64,000 nucleotides of DNA from Stieleria sedimenti (GTDB lineage: Bacteria > Planctomycetota > Planctomycetia > Pirellulales > Pirellulaceae), in assembly GCF_025060895.1 (NCBI RefSeq), contig NZ_JANZKV010000057.1, positions 1 through 64,000 of the forward strand. The letters are read 5' to 3'. Position 1 is the first letter of the stretch; every line of letters starts with the position of its first letter. The notes beneath the pieces are model-generated. The model saw nothing but the letters and a program-made list of their open reading frames with translations, was not told where the DNA came from and made no database searches. Below, in pieces: positions 53,382-62,524 of this stretch. The position numbers and the translations under genes were made by a program.

Positions 53382-54560
53382 ATGATGCCAGACACTGCCC
53401 ACTCGCCAATTGAACTATCCGCCACACCAACTCTCACAACGAGTTTCGACAGCATGACCCTCTGGAGCGCCAAACGCTGGGGCGCGAGAATCCGAAAAAA
53501 GGGCGAAGAGACATGGATTGACCTCAATCGCCCGTTCGCACTTGTCGGTTCCGACCCCCGCTGTGACGTCCAGATCGGAGACTCAAAGCTTCCAGGGGTC
53601 GTCTATTTGGTCGTCGCATGTGGCGACCGGATTGAGGTTTGGCCGACGTGCCCACTGGCGTTTCCGATCTGGGGGCGGGTCAGCAAGAACCACGTCCTGA
53701 TGGTCGGAAAGTCACGAATTCAGTTTTATTTCAAGGACGACGGTGATGAGACGGAGTTCACCCATCATATTGCAGATGACGACGATAGCGCCGACATCAC
53801 ACAAGACGTCGCGGGAAGCACTCGGCCTGCCGAAAACCGCCGCTCCGCTGGAAAAGACGGTTCGGCGGAGGTTTCAGCGGACGTTCTCCCGACTGCCACG
53901 TTGATTTTGGATTGGGGAAGCGGGCCACGCCACAAATCGCTTAATCGAAATGTTTCGATCCTGGGCGAAGATCACCCCAGTTTGATCCGACTGCACCATG
54001 CAGATCTTGAGCGATGTGATCATGGCGTGGTTTGTTTCGGCGACGACGTGTGGCTGATCGAACTGCATCCCGATCGACTCGGGAAGAGTGATTCGTTGAT
54101 TCGCCAAATTCGGCCCGGCGACAAATCGGTGCTGGTCGGCGGGATCCATCTTTGGGTGGAAGGCTCGGAGCCATTGGATGTCAAGAAATTGGTGAAATCA
54201 CGTAAAAAGGTGGGACGCGAGAGGAGCGTGCCGCAGCCCGCACCGTCCCGAGGCGAAGTGTCGACTGCGGTCGTTCCAGCCGCACCAACAACGAGTTCCG
54301 AAGCGGTACGCCCGTCTTCCGCGGCCACCATCGCTTCGCGTCGAGTCGCGGTGGTTGAGTCGACGTCGCATGACGAAGCTGAAAGCATCACGATGGAACT
54401 GACCGACCGACTGCTGGAAACCAACGCCCGCAAATCGTTCCGCCGCCGGTTGCTGAAAATCTCCGCGATTTCGGGACTCGTGACCCTGGCCGTCGCGGTC
54501 GTCTTGGCGATCCTGATCTGGGGTGTGTTGCCGATGGTGCGGGCGATTTACGGGCCGTGA
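53382..54560 (+). CDS. membrane protein with two FHA-like segments
   Basis: About 392 residues from the ATG at 53382; another ATG follows directly, and a GTG lies three codons upstream. Segment one (WIDLNRPFALVGSDPRCDVQIGD, near residue 45-65) and segment two (KSLNRNVSILGEDHPSLIRL, near 190-210, with the following HHADLERCDHGVV) resemble the first strands and Arg/Ser-binding loops of FHA domains. A low-complexity linker follows (about 285-330), then one C-terminal helix (ISGLVTLAVAVVLAILIWGV), so it is probably a tail-anchored, cytoplasm-facing protein. FHA domains bind phosphothreonine. Sitting opposite the exosortase promoter it may link Ser/Thr-kinase signalling to the locus. FHA assignment is by pattern only. 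Confidence 0.55.
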   Translation: MMPDTAHSPIELSATPTLTTSFDSMTLWSAKRWGARIRKKGEETWIDLNRPFALVGSDPRCDVQIGDSKLPGVVYLVVACGDRIEVWPTCPLAFPIWGRVSKNHVLMVGKSRIQFYFKDDGDETEFTHHIADDDDSADITQDVAGSTRPAENRRSAGKDGSAEVSADVLPTATLILDWGSGPRHKSLNRNVSILGEDHPSLIRLHHADLERCDHGVVCFGDDVWLIELHPDRLGKSDSLIRQIRPGDKSVLVGGIHLWVEGSEPLDVKKLVKSRKKVGRERSVPQPAPSRGEVSTAVVPAAPTTSSEAVRPSSAATIASRRVAVVESTSHDEAESITMELTDRLLETNARKSFRRRLLKISAISGLVTLAVAVVLAILIWGVLPMVRAIYGP

Positions 54561-54697
54561 GTCCGTTTTCGGGAACATCGATTCAACCCACAGGCCGATC
54601 AGGACTTTCGGTTTTGCCGGAGCCACGCGTAACGATTCTCAATAAGCACAAGTCGAGCTGCGATGGGTCGACCGCTACTGAATGCCATCAAATTGAT

Positions 54698-54726
54698 TGC
54701 AACTCATTGCACTGCAATGAGTTGCA
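54698..54726. promoter_or_regulatory. perfect 14-bp inverted repeat
   Basis: TGCAACTCATTGCA, one base, then TGCAATGAGTTGCA: a perfect 29-base inverted repeat, 138 bases after the FHA-like gene stop and about 270 bases before the PEP-CTERM gene start. It has no following T-run, so an operator for a dimeric regulator is more likely than an intrinsic terminator. Confidence 0.55.
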
Positions 54727-54993
54727 GGAAAAACCTGAGGAAGAGTTGCGAATTTCCGTCAAGGAACGGAGTACCATTCCGACCGACGGGTAGTTAAGCT
54801 GGTGTACGTCTAGGCAGGTGATGCGGATTTTTGGATTCCACTACGCCTGGACAAGTGCGAACCACTCACGCATGCTGAGTGCTCGGGCCGAAGTGTGAAC
54901 AAACATTGCTTGCGGCGGGTGGTGGTTCGATTACATTCTGGTCAATCGACTGCTGGTCGGTTTCAGGTTTCGATCAATTTTGAGTTTAGATTC

Positions 54994-55707
54994 ATGGATA
55001 GCAACGCCGGCTTTTTCCGCTCAACAAGGCAGCGATCGGCCTCATGGGCGACCGTCGGGCTGATGTTTCTTTTGCTGGCATTGGTGTCGCAGTCCGCTCA
55101 TGCCGGGCTGATGGCGAAGTACGAGCGGCCTGATATCTATGTGCAGCAAATTATTGGCGACACTCAAACAGGTGCGACGGCTCCGAAATGGGGAATGGAT
55201 TTCACCGCATATGACGCCGTCACCGACGTCTTGAAATTGAAAGGCTCCGCCACGCTACTAAAGCTGCCTTCCGGCACCGATGTAAACCTAAAGCTAGGCA
55301 GCGGATCTTCAGGACCCGCGGCGTTTACACTAGAAGCGACGATCGACGAGAATGGCATTCTTGGCGCGGGAATGTTCTCTATAAATGGGGTCCAGGAAGA
55401 CGATTCGTTGGTGACGGTGCCATTACTTACCGGAACTCTGACCAAGGTCGAATACGACTTCAACGGCCCGGGAAGAATTGAATTTCTTGCAAATTCGCTG
55501 AACGGCGAACTGCAACCGGTCTTCGGCAGTGAAGTCGTGATTGCGATGAACAAATTCACGGACGCGGTCAGCTTTGCCACTTCGTTTTTTGCAATGGGAG
55601 CCGAGGCAGATATCGGAAGACCAGTTCCAGAGCCAACATCTGCCATCGCATGGCTGTGTGGGCTAGCTGCACTTGGGATGCGACGTCCGTCGCGTCATCG
55701 CCACTAA
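54994..55707 (+). CDS. PEP-CTERM domain protein, probable exosortase substrate
   Basis: 237 residues from the ATG at 54994, chosen because it places the signal peptide at the N-terminus (basic RSTRQRS, hydrophobic VGLMFLLLALVSQ, cleavage after SAHA at about 37). The mature part is a beta-rich secreted domain of unknown function. The C-terminus is a full sorting signal: PVPEPTSAIAWLCGLAALGM followed by RRPSRHRH, meaning PEP motif, short hydrophobic helix and Arg-rich tail. It is the only such signal I find in the window and lies next to the exosortase locus, on the opposite strand. The open frame extends to 54895, but that part is not protein-like. Confidence 0.9.
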   Translation: MDSNAGFFRSTRQRSASWATVGLMFLLLALVSQSAHAGLMAKYERPDIYVQQIIGDTQTGATAPKWGMDFTAYDAVTDVLKLKGSATLLKLPSGTDVNLKLGSGSSGPAAFTLEATIDENGILGAGMFSINGVQEDDSLVTVPLLTGTLTKVEYDFNGPGRIEFLANSLNGELQPVFGSEVVIAMNKFTDAVSFATSFFAMGAEADIGRPVPEPTSAIAWLCGLAALGMRRPSRHRH

Positions 55708-56535
55708 GGCGAGTTTGCTACTGCAGCGATAAGACGCCCTGAGTCTCTATTGCAGAAGCAATCGACCACGTGAACTTGAGCCGGATGTACCGCACGATTA
55801 CTTCGCAAGGGTTGCTGAACCACATTCCACTGCACCTGAGATCGGGAAACACACCAACCTCTCAGTCACGGCGTCGACAATTGCTACAGCCCCGGCTTTA
55901 CTGGCAAGGCCGGTGTCGGTGACAAGAATGCCACTTCTTCACCTGATGCGGACGGCTCCAAATTCGGATCCGACATCTAGGGTTTCTCGATAGCAACAAG
56001 GCGGCCCGCGACGGTCTGCTGCAATCGATGCCATCTCACGACTGCTGTTCCTAGATGCAGCACCGACCTGCCATCAGGTCTGCAGATCAAGCCCGGCGAC
56101 GATGTGATGCAATCTTCATCACAACAAATCGAGACGTAATCAACCAGACTGTCGGTGACATCGCCGTCAGCGATAAAGCAGTTGCGCAGGATGAACTCGG
56201 CGATTGATTCCCCCGAGCGTTTTAATGGCGACAGTGGCTGTTCAACAGACAACAAAGAGTGGCGGGCTACCACCATCCCTCGCGATGGCGACTCACGTTC
56301 TGCATGGCTCACTCTCGACCGACACCGCAAATGCATGTTGCAGATCAGATACACCACCTATTTTTTCTACTTTTTGCAGATTTGGGGAGATCCCTCAGCG
56401 GAACAATTGTCACCCACTCGCGTTCTTTCTGCGTGTTTTGCCGCGTAATCTCCTCAATCTCTGGATTGCGATTATGCTCGATCGAAATCACGATTCTTGA
56501 TCGCATTGAGTCCTCCCCGCTAAGCAGTTGCTCCA
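55708..56535. other. 828-base stretch without a convincing gene
   Basis: Several small frames exist, including a 126-codon minus-strand frame at 55977-56357, but none gives a recognisable product or plausible start. A short reading YSPGFTGKAGVGDKNATSSP followed by DADGSKFGSDI and a stop at 55976-55979 looks like the tail of a surface-protein gene fragment but is open for only about 45 codons. It probably contains the promoter of the giant surface-protein gene. Confidence 0.4.
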
Positions 56536-59500
56536 ATGATCTCAAACCCATTTGCATTCCGATCTCAAAAACGGCACGAGAATTCGAAACAAGAACGCGG
56601 GAAGCGAGCTTCGAAACGCAGACTACTGGTTCAATCACTCGAGGATCGACGTGTCTTAGCGCTGCTCGGGATCACAACGTCAAATCTTCCGGTCATCGCG
56701 TCTGACAGCACTGGCAGCGTCGACTATGACTCAACAAGCGGGATCTTTGCCGTTGATGCCAAGCCTTCGTCCCTCTTCGACGGCACCTTCAACTTTATCA
56801 ACGCTCCGACCGGCGGCTCTGCCACAATGGACTTGAGTTTCGCCGTTGATTCCGTCGGAAACGTGGTTGGTGGAGTCCCAGGAGACGATTTCGTGTTAAC
56901 GGGTTCAGTAAACACCGTTGCGGGACCATTCGACGGTGTCTTGCTGACCGGCGAGATCTCAGACTTTGGATTTCAAAGCACCAGCGGATCAACAAGTGAT
57001 GACTATGACTTTCGCATCACAGTCACAGGCGGCCAATTGGCATCGACGTTCTTTTCCGGCTTTGACATTGGGATGATCGTCAACAGTGAGTTTTCAGACT
57101 TCGACGGCACATTCGTCAATGATTTTGGCGGAAACGAAAAGACCACAGTGACACCTATCGACCCACTTCTGGTGAACTTGGGCGACTATGTCTGGTACGA
57201 CAACAATCTCAACGGCATTCAGGACGGCGGCGAGTTGGGCGTTGAGGGTGTTACCGTCAATCTCTACCGTGACGGGGACGGTGACGGGATTCCGGAGACT
57301 GATGGGTCGGACGGCCCGGTGATCGCGACGGACGTGACGGACATCAACGGGTTGTACTTGTTCGAAAATCTTCAGCCGGGCAACTACTTCGTCGAGTTCG
57401 TGACTTCCACGCTGCCTGCCGGTTATGTCCTGACCGCTCAAGACCAGGGAACCAACGATGAGATCGACAGCGATGCCGATCAATCGACGGGATTAACCGA
57501 GGTGATCAATCTCGGCACGGTGGACGACCTGACCTGGGACGCCGGGATCTTCCTGCCTCCGCCGCCTTTGAATCCTGCGATCGACATTGAAAAATTTGTC
57601 AAGGTCGTGGAAGACCAGACCGGCGGCGGTGAGGGACTGACGCCCGGGTTCTGGAAGACGCACTCTGAGTTTGGGCCGGCACCATTGAAGGGATGGCCCG
57701 AGACCGGTTTCTCGCCCGTGGATTCCTACAATTCCGTGTTCGGCGTCAGTGACGATTCCGGACTGACCCTGCTCGATGCGCTCGGACGCGGAGGCGGTGG
57801 GCTGAATGCACTGGGGCGACATGCGACCGCCGCACTGCTCAACGCCGCCAATCCCAATGTGGATTACTCCTACACCCAGGCGCAGGTGATTTTGCTGACG
57901 CAGGCGGCGTACACCTCCGGCAACGCTTCGCTCATCGAAGACACGAAAAACCTGTTCGCGGTTCAGAATGAATTGGGGGCCGACCTGAGCACGCCGGCAG
58001 ACGCTCCCAACACCGATCTGGAAGACTTCGGCGTCGATGCGGATACGCCATCCGGACCGGCCGCAGAGTTGGGCGACACGATCGTGTTCACTTACTTTGT
58101 CACCAACCCCGGCGATGTCGAACTGACGCCCGTTGTCGTCAGCGACGACAACGCGACGCCTGGTGATCTCGGTGACGACTTCAATCCCGATCCCGTCGAA
58201 GAAGATGATGGGCTCGGAAACTTCTTCAACGTCGGCGATGATGACCAAGACGGCCGGCTCGATCCAGGCGAAACGTGGCTTTACCAAGCCCAGATCACCG
58301 CACTGGCGATCGGCCAGTTCACGAATCTCGGCACCGTCGTCGGCACTCCGGTGGATGAAAACGGCGATCCCGTCGGCTCCGACGTCACCGACGACGATCC
58401 GGCCAATTACGTCGTGGGCGCTGCGACAGGAATCGATATCGAAAAGTGCGTCGAGCATGTGGTGGCCGGTAGCGGTGAGATGCACGTGATCGATTTTGAC
58501 GGGTACGCCGCGGGGACCAAGATCGATCACGAGTACTCGGCGCTGGGCGTGACGATTGCAGCCAACAATGGCCGATCGAGTGGGCCCGATATCGCGATGA
58601 TCTTTGATAGTAGCGCACCGACCGGCGGTGACCACGATCTGGGCACACCCAACCAAGACTTCTCCGGTCCCGGGATCGGCAGCGGTGGCTCCAGTGGTGC
58701 GGTCGGCGAAAACAACCAGGCTCTCGGCAATGTGTTGATCATTTCCGAAGACGGTGATTCCAACGACCCCGATGACGAAGCGCACGGCGGCACGATCACG
58801 TTCACGTTTGATACCGCGGTCCGCATCGACCACATCGGATTGCTGGACATCGACACCAATGAAAATGGTGGCACCGTCGTCACGGTCCTGACCAATTCGG
58901 GTCAGCAATCGTTCAACATCGCGGCACTCGGGAATAACAGCTTCCAGCAAATCCCCATCGATGTGGATGAAGTCACGTCGTTGGTCGTCACGTTCCCCGG
59001 CAGTGGCGCGATCACGGAATTGAAGTTCACCAAGCCGAATCAAATGGTCGAGTGCCTGGATGCCGACACCGGTGACGGACCGAGTTTCAATGTCGGCGAT
59101 GACGTCACGTTCAATTACGTCGTGACCAATACCGGCGACGTTGATTTGGCCAATGTGATCGTTGTCGACGACAACGCCACACCCGGCAACACGGGTGACG
59201 ACTTCAATCCGACCTACGTCAGCGGCGACGTCAACAACGACGGCATTCTGCAGGTCGACGAGGTTTGGCTGTACACCGCCACGATCACCGCTTCGATGGC
59301 CGGGCAATTCACCAATATCGCCGATGTGGTGGGCACCCCGGTCGTCCCGAACTTGGATGACGTCACCGACGACGACCCGGCCAACTACGTCGTGATCGGG
59401 ACTCCCGACATCGACATCGAAAAACTGACCAACGGTGTGCAAGCCGACACGCCCGGCGAAGCGGTCGAGATCGCTCCGGGTGAAACCGTGACGTGGACCT

Positions 59501-62500
59501 ACATTGTCACCAACACCGGCGACACGCCGATCAACGCGTCCGACGTCTTCGTCACCGACGACAATGGAACGCCGGGTGACACCAGCGATGACTTCACGCC
59601 GACCTTTGTCGGGCCGGATGACGGAAACGACGGCATCCTGTCGCCCGGTGAGGACTGGGAGTACACCGCGACATCGATCGCCCAAACGTTGACGGCCACG
59701 GGTGCGACCAGCATTTTTGAGTTCAACCAAAGCGATTCCGTCAGCGGCGACAGCGGCAACGTCCGCAGCTTTACGACCGACGGCGTTTCGGTCAATGCGA
59801 GTGCGTTCAGCCGCGATTCCAGCGGCAACTGGGATGAAGCCTACTTGGGCATCTTCTCCGGCGGGCTCGGCGTGACCGATGGCAGCGAAAGCGGCAGCAA
59901 TGGGACGCACCGCGTCGACAACATCGGCCGCGACAACTATGTGTTGTTTGAATTCTCGGAAACCGTTGTCGTCGACAAGGCTTACCTGGACAGCGTGGTC
60001 AACGACAGTGACCTGTCGATCTGGATCGGCACGATTCCCGGCGCGTACGGCACTCACCAAACGCTGTCCGACGGATTGCTGAGCGGACTGTCGAACGAAG
60101 ACAACGACACCACCAGTTCTTATTCGCGGTGGGCTGATTTCAATGGCGGACAAGTCGCCGGAAACGTCTTGGTGTTGGCCGCGTCGACGTCGGACACGAC
60201 GCCGGAAGATGCGTTCAAAATCCGCAAGGTCAAGTTTCAGCACGTCGTCGACGGCATCTACGGTAACACCGCCTCGGTCGATATTGGCGTCGCATTTGAT
60301 TCCGACCCCAGCCACTACACGAACCCGGAACCGACCCCGCCGGGAATCCCAAACATTGACATCGAGAAATCGACTAACGGTGTCGACGCCGACACGCCTG
60401 CCGGAGCCGTGGAAATCGCTCCGGGGGCATCCGTCGACTGGACCTACACGGTGACAAACACGGGTGAGACCACGTTTACGTTCGCGGAAGTCGTGGTGAA
60501 AGACGACAACGGAACGCCGAACGACACCAGTGATGATTTCACCCCAGACTTTGTCGGTTCGAACACTGACAATGACGGATTGTTGTCACCGGGCGAAGTA
60601 TGGACCTACAGCTACAGCACGACCGCGGAGTCATTGACGACGTCCGGCGCCACCAGCACGTTCTACTTCAACGGCAGCAGCGGCCTGGATGGTACCAACG
60701 GCAACATGCGGACGTTCACGACCGATGGCGTTTCGGTCAACGCGAGTGCGTTCAGCCGTGACGACCACGGCAATTGGAACGAGGCCTTCCTGGGCATCTT
60801 CTCCGGCGGCCTGGGAGTGACCGATTCAAGCGAAGGTGATGGTGGCAACGGCACACACCGTGTCGACAACGTCGGCCGCGACAACTTCGTGTTGTTTGAG
60901 TTCTCGGAAAACGTCGTCGTGGACCAGGCGTATTTGGATAGCGTCGTCAACGACAGTGACCTGTCCATCTGGATCGGCACGATCCCCGGCGCCTTTGGAA
61001 CTCATCAAACACTCAGCGACGCGTTGCTGAATGGACTGACGCTCAACGAAGTCAACAACACGACCAGCAGCTCGGCACGCTGGGCGAACTTCAACGGCGA
61101 TGAAGTTTCCGGAAACGTGCTCGTCTTGGCAGCCTCGACCGTCGACTCCACGCCGGAAGATCGGTTCAAGATTCGCAAGGTGAAGTTCCAGCACCTGACC
61201 GCCGGCCTGTACGCCAACGTGGGAACGGTTGTCGCCGATACGGTTACCGATTCAGACCCCAGCCACTACAAGAACCCGGTGGCGGCACCGTCGGGCAAGA
61301 TCGGAAACTATGTGTGGAACGACTTGGACCGTGACGGCAAGCAGGACGACAACGAACCCGGCATCCCCGGAGTCACGGTCAAGTTGCTTGATCCGCATCA
61401 CAACGTCGTGGCCACCACCACCACCGACTCCGACGGCTTGTACTCGTTCAACGGACTGGAAAGCGGAGACTACTTGGTGCAGTTCATCGCACCGCAAGAT
61501 TTCGTGTTCTCGCCACAATACCAAGGTTCCACCGCTGACAACGGCAGCAACGCCGATGCCAACGGCAAAACGGACCTGATCCACTTGGACGACCACGAGT
61601 GCGACAACAGCATCGATGCCGGTCTGTATGAAGCCGCTGTCGACAAAATGTTCGAAGCGGAAGACTACGAGTGGATGGACCATCCGTGGAAGGAATACAG
61701 TTCCAGCTACGCTTCGGGCGGCAAATACATCATGGCGCCCAACGGATCGGGATCGCACTACAACACGCCGCCGTCGTACAAGAAGGTGATGTATCAATTC
61801 TCGGTGGACCACACCGCCAACTACGAACTGTCCGGGTTGGTGAAGGCATCCAGCGGCGCCGACAATTCGGTCTGGGTGAAGATCGACGACTTGCCTTGGG
61901 TCCAGTGGCACATGGACACCGGCAGCAGTTTCGATTGGCAGACCGTCACCGACGGCTGGAATCAGGATGCGACCAGTTTCTATCTGGATTCCGGGCACCA
62001 CACGATGCAATTGAAGGTTCGTGAAGACGGTGTAAAACTGGACAAATGGATGGTCAGCAAGTTGTCCAGCAACACAATCGTGATCGATGCGATGCAGATG
62101 CAACGCAGCGGCGATTGGATGGTCGAGCACGACGACGACGGCAACGAATTCCTGGTCGCTTCCAACGGGACGCCGCACTACAGTTCGCCTTCGGTTGGTG
62201 ACGAACTGACCTACGACTTCGCCGTCGACCACGCCGGCGTGTTTACCATCCATGCGTTGGTGAGTGCAACCGATGGTGCATCAAACTCGTTCTGGATCGC
62301 GATCGATGACGGCCCGTGGGTGAAATGGCACATGCAGGTCACCGACGGCGTGCTGACCTGGCAAACCGTCAGCGAGAATGGCGAAACGGTTCAGTTTGAT
62401 CTGGAAGCCGGAAACCACACGCTGAAGGTTGCGGTGCGTGAAGCCGGTTCCGGATTGGACACGATCGTCATCACCGACGACGCCGACTTCCTCGCGACCG

Positions 62501-62505
62501 TGTAA
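56536..62505 (+). CDS. giant multi-repeat surface protein (SdrD_B and DUF11-like domains)
   Basis: 1989 residues. A basic N-terminus with RRLLVQSLEDRRVLALLG (about 28-45) resembles the export-associated segment of planctomycete giant proteins. Domains in order: unknown beta region (45-210); SdrD_B-like domain (LGDYVWYDNNLNGIQDGGEL, about 215-345); a TPGFWK module (about 370-480); alternating DUF11-like repeats marked by TVTWTYIVTNTGDTPI-type and VVVSDDNATPGDLGDDFNP-type segments (about 490-1400); two copies of a ~190-residue unit (about 1052-1238 and 1366-1555) sharing TTDGVSVNASAFSRD; a second SdrD_B-like domain (KIGNYVWNDLDRDGKQDDNE, about 1588-1700); and two carbohydrate-binding-like modules at the end. 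Asp-rich loops suggest calcium binding. No PEP-CTERM signal, LPXTG or C-terminal helix is seen. Confidence 0.88.
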   Translation: MISNPFAFRSQKRHENSKQERGKRASKRRLLVQSLEDRRVLALLGITTSNLPVIASDSTGSVDYDSTSGIFAVDAKPSSLFDGTFNFINAPTGGSATMDLSFAVDSVGNVVGGVPGDDFVLTGSVNTVAGPFDGVLLTGEISDFGFQSTSGSTSDDYDFRITVTGGQLASTFFSGFDIGMIVNSEFSDFDGTFVNDFGGNEKTTVTPIDPLLVNLGDYVWYDNNLNGIQDGGELGVEGVTVNLYRDGDGDGIPETDGSDGPVIATDVTDINGLYLFENLQPGNYFVEFVTSTLPAGYVLTAQDQGTNDEIDSDADQSTGLTEVINLGTVDDLTWDAGIFLPPPPLNPAIDIEKFVKVVEDQTGGGEGLTPGFWKTHSEFGPAPLKGWPETGFSPVDSYNSVFGVSDDSGLTLLDALGRGGGGLNALGRHATAALLNAANPNVDYSYTQAQVILLTQAAYTSGNASLIEDTKNLFAVQNELGADLSTPADAPNTDLEDFGVDADTPSGPAAELGDTIVFTYFVTNPGDVELTPVVVSDDNATPGDLGDDFNPDPVEEDDGLGNFFNVGDDDQDGRLDPGETWLYQAQITALAIGQFTNLGTVVGTPVDENGDPVGSDVTDDDPANYVVGAATGIDIEKCVEHVVAGSGEMHVIDFDGYAAGTKIDHEYSALGVTIAANNGRSSGPDIAMIFDSSAPTGGDHDLGTPNQDFSGPGIGSGGSSGAVGENNQALGNVLIISEDGDSNDPDDEAHGGTITFTFDTAVRIDHIGLLDIDTNENGGTVVTVLTNSGQQSFNIAALGNNSFQQIPIDVDEVTSLVVTFPGSGAITELKFTKPNQMVECLDADTGDGPSFNVGDDVTFNYVVTNTGDVDLANVIVVDDNATPGNTGDDFNPTYVSGDVNNDGILQVDEVWLYTATITASMAGQFTNIADVVGTPVVPNLDDVTDDDPANYVVIGTPDIDIEKLTNGVQADTPGEAVEIAPGETVTWTYIVTNTGDTPINASDVFVTDDNGTPGDTSDDFTPTFVGPDDGNDGILSPGEDWEYTATSIAQTLTATGATSIFEFNQSDSVSGDSGNVRSFTTDGVSVNASAFSRDSSGNWDEAYLGIFSGGLGVTDGSESGSNGTHRVDNIGRDNYVLFEFSETVVVDKAYLDSVVNDSDLSIWIGTIPGAYGTHQTLSDGLLSGLSNEDNDTTSSYSRWADFNGGQVAGNVLVLAASTSDTTPEDAFKIRKVKFQHVVDGIYGNTASVDIGVAFDSDPSHYTNPEPTPPGIPNIDIEKSTNGVDADTPAGAVEIAPGASVDWTYTVTNTGETTFTFAEVVVKDDNGTPNDTSDDFTPDFVGSNTDNDGLLSPGEVWTYSYSTTAESLTTSGATSTFYFNGSSGLDGTNGNMRTFTTDGVSVNASAFSRDDHGNWNEAFLGIFSGGLGVTDSSEGDGGNGTHRVDNVGRDNFVLFEFSENVVVDQAYLDSVVNDSDLSIWIGTIPGAFGTHQTLSDALLNGLTLNEVNNTTSSSARWANFNGDEVSGNVLVLAASTVDSTPEDRFKIRKVKFQHLTAGLYANVGTVVADTVTDSDPSHYKNPVAAPSGKIGNYVWNDLDRDGKQDDNEPGIPGVTVKLLDPHHNVVATTTTDSDGLYSFNGLESGDYLVQFIAPQDFVFSPQYQGSTADNGSNADANGKTDLIHLDDHECDNSIDAGLYEAAVDKMFEAEDYEWMDHPWKEYSSSYASGGKYIMAPNGSGSHYNTPPSYKKVMYQFSVDHTANYELSGLVKASSGADNSVWVKIDDLPWVQWHMDTGSSFDWQTVTDGWNQDATSFYLDSGHHTMQLKVREDGVKLDKWMVSKLSSNTIVIDAMQMQRSGDWMVEHDDDGNEFLVASNGTPHYSSPSVGDELTYDFAVDHAGVFTIHALVSATDGASNSFWIAIDDGPWVKWHMQVTDGVLTWQTVSENGETVQFDLEAGNHTLKVAVREAGSGLDTIVITDDADFLATV

Positions 62506-62524
62506 TTGATAGCGAGTCACATCA

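Noticed and set aside
55977-56357. 126-codon minus-strand frame between the PEP-CTERM and giant surface protein genes
   Set aside because: Cys/Arg-rich product, no domain, no partner and antisense to its neighbours.
57493-60315. 940-codon open frame antisense to the giant surface protein
   Set aside because: It mirrors a GC-rich, repetitive, Asp-rich coding region; its product is Val/Asp/Arg-rich without domains, and the sense frame is clearly the real one. The 333-codon frame at 61252-62253 is rejected for the same reason.
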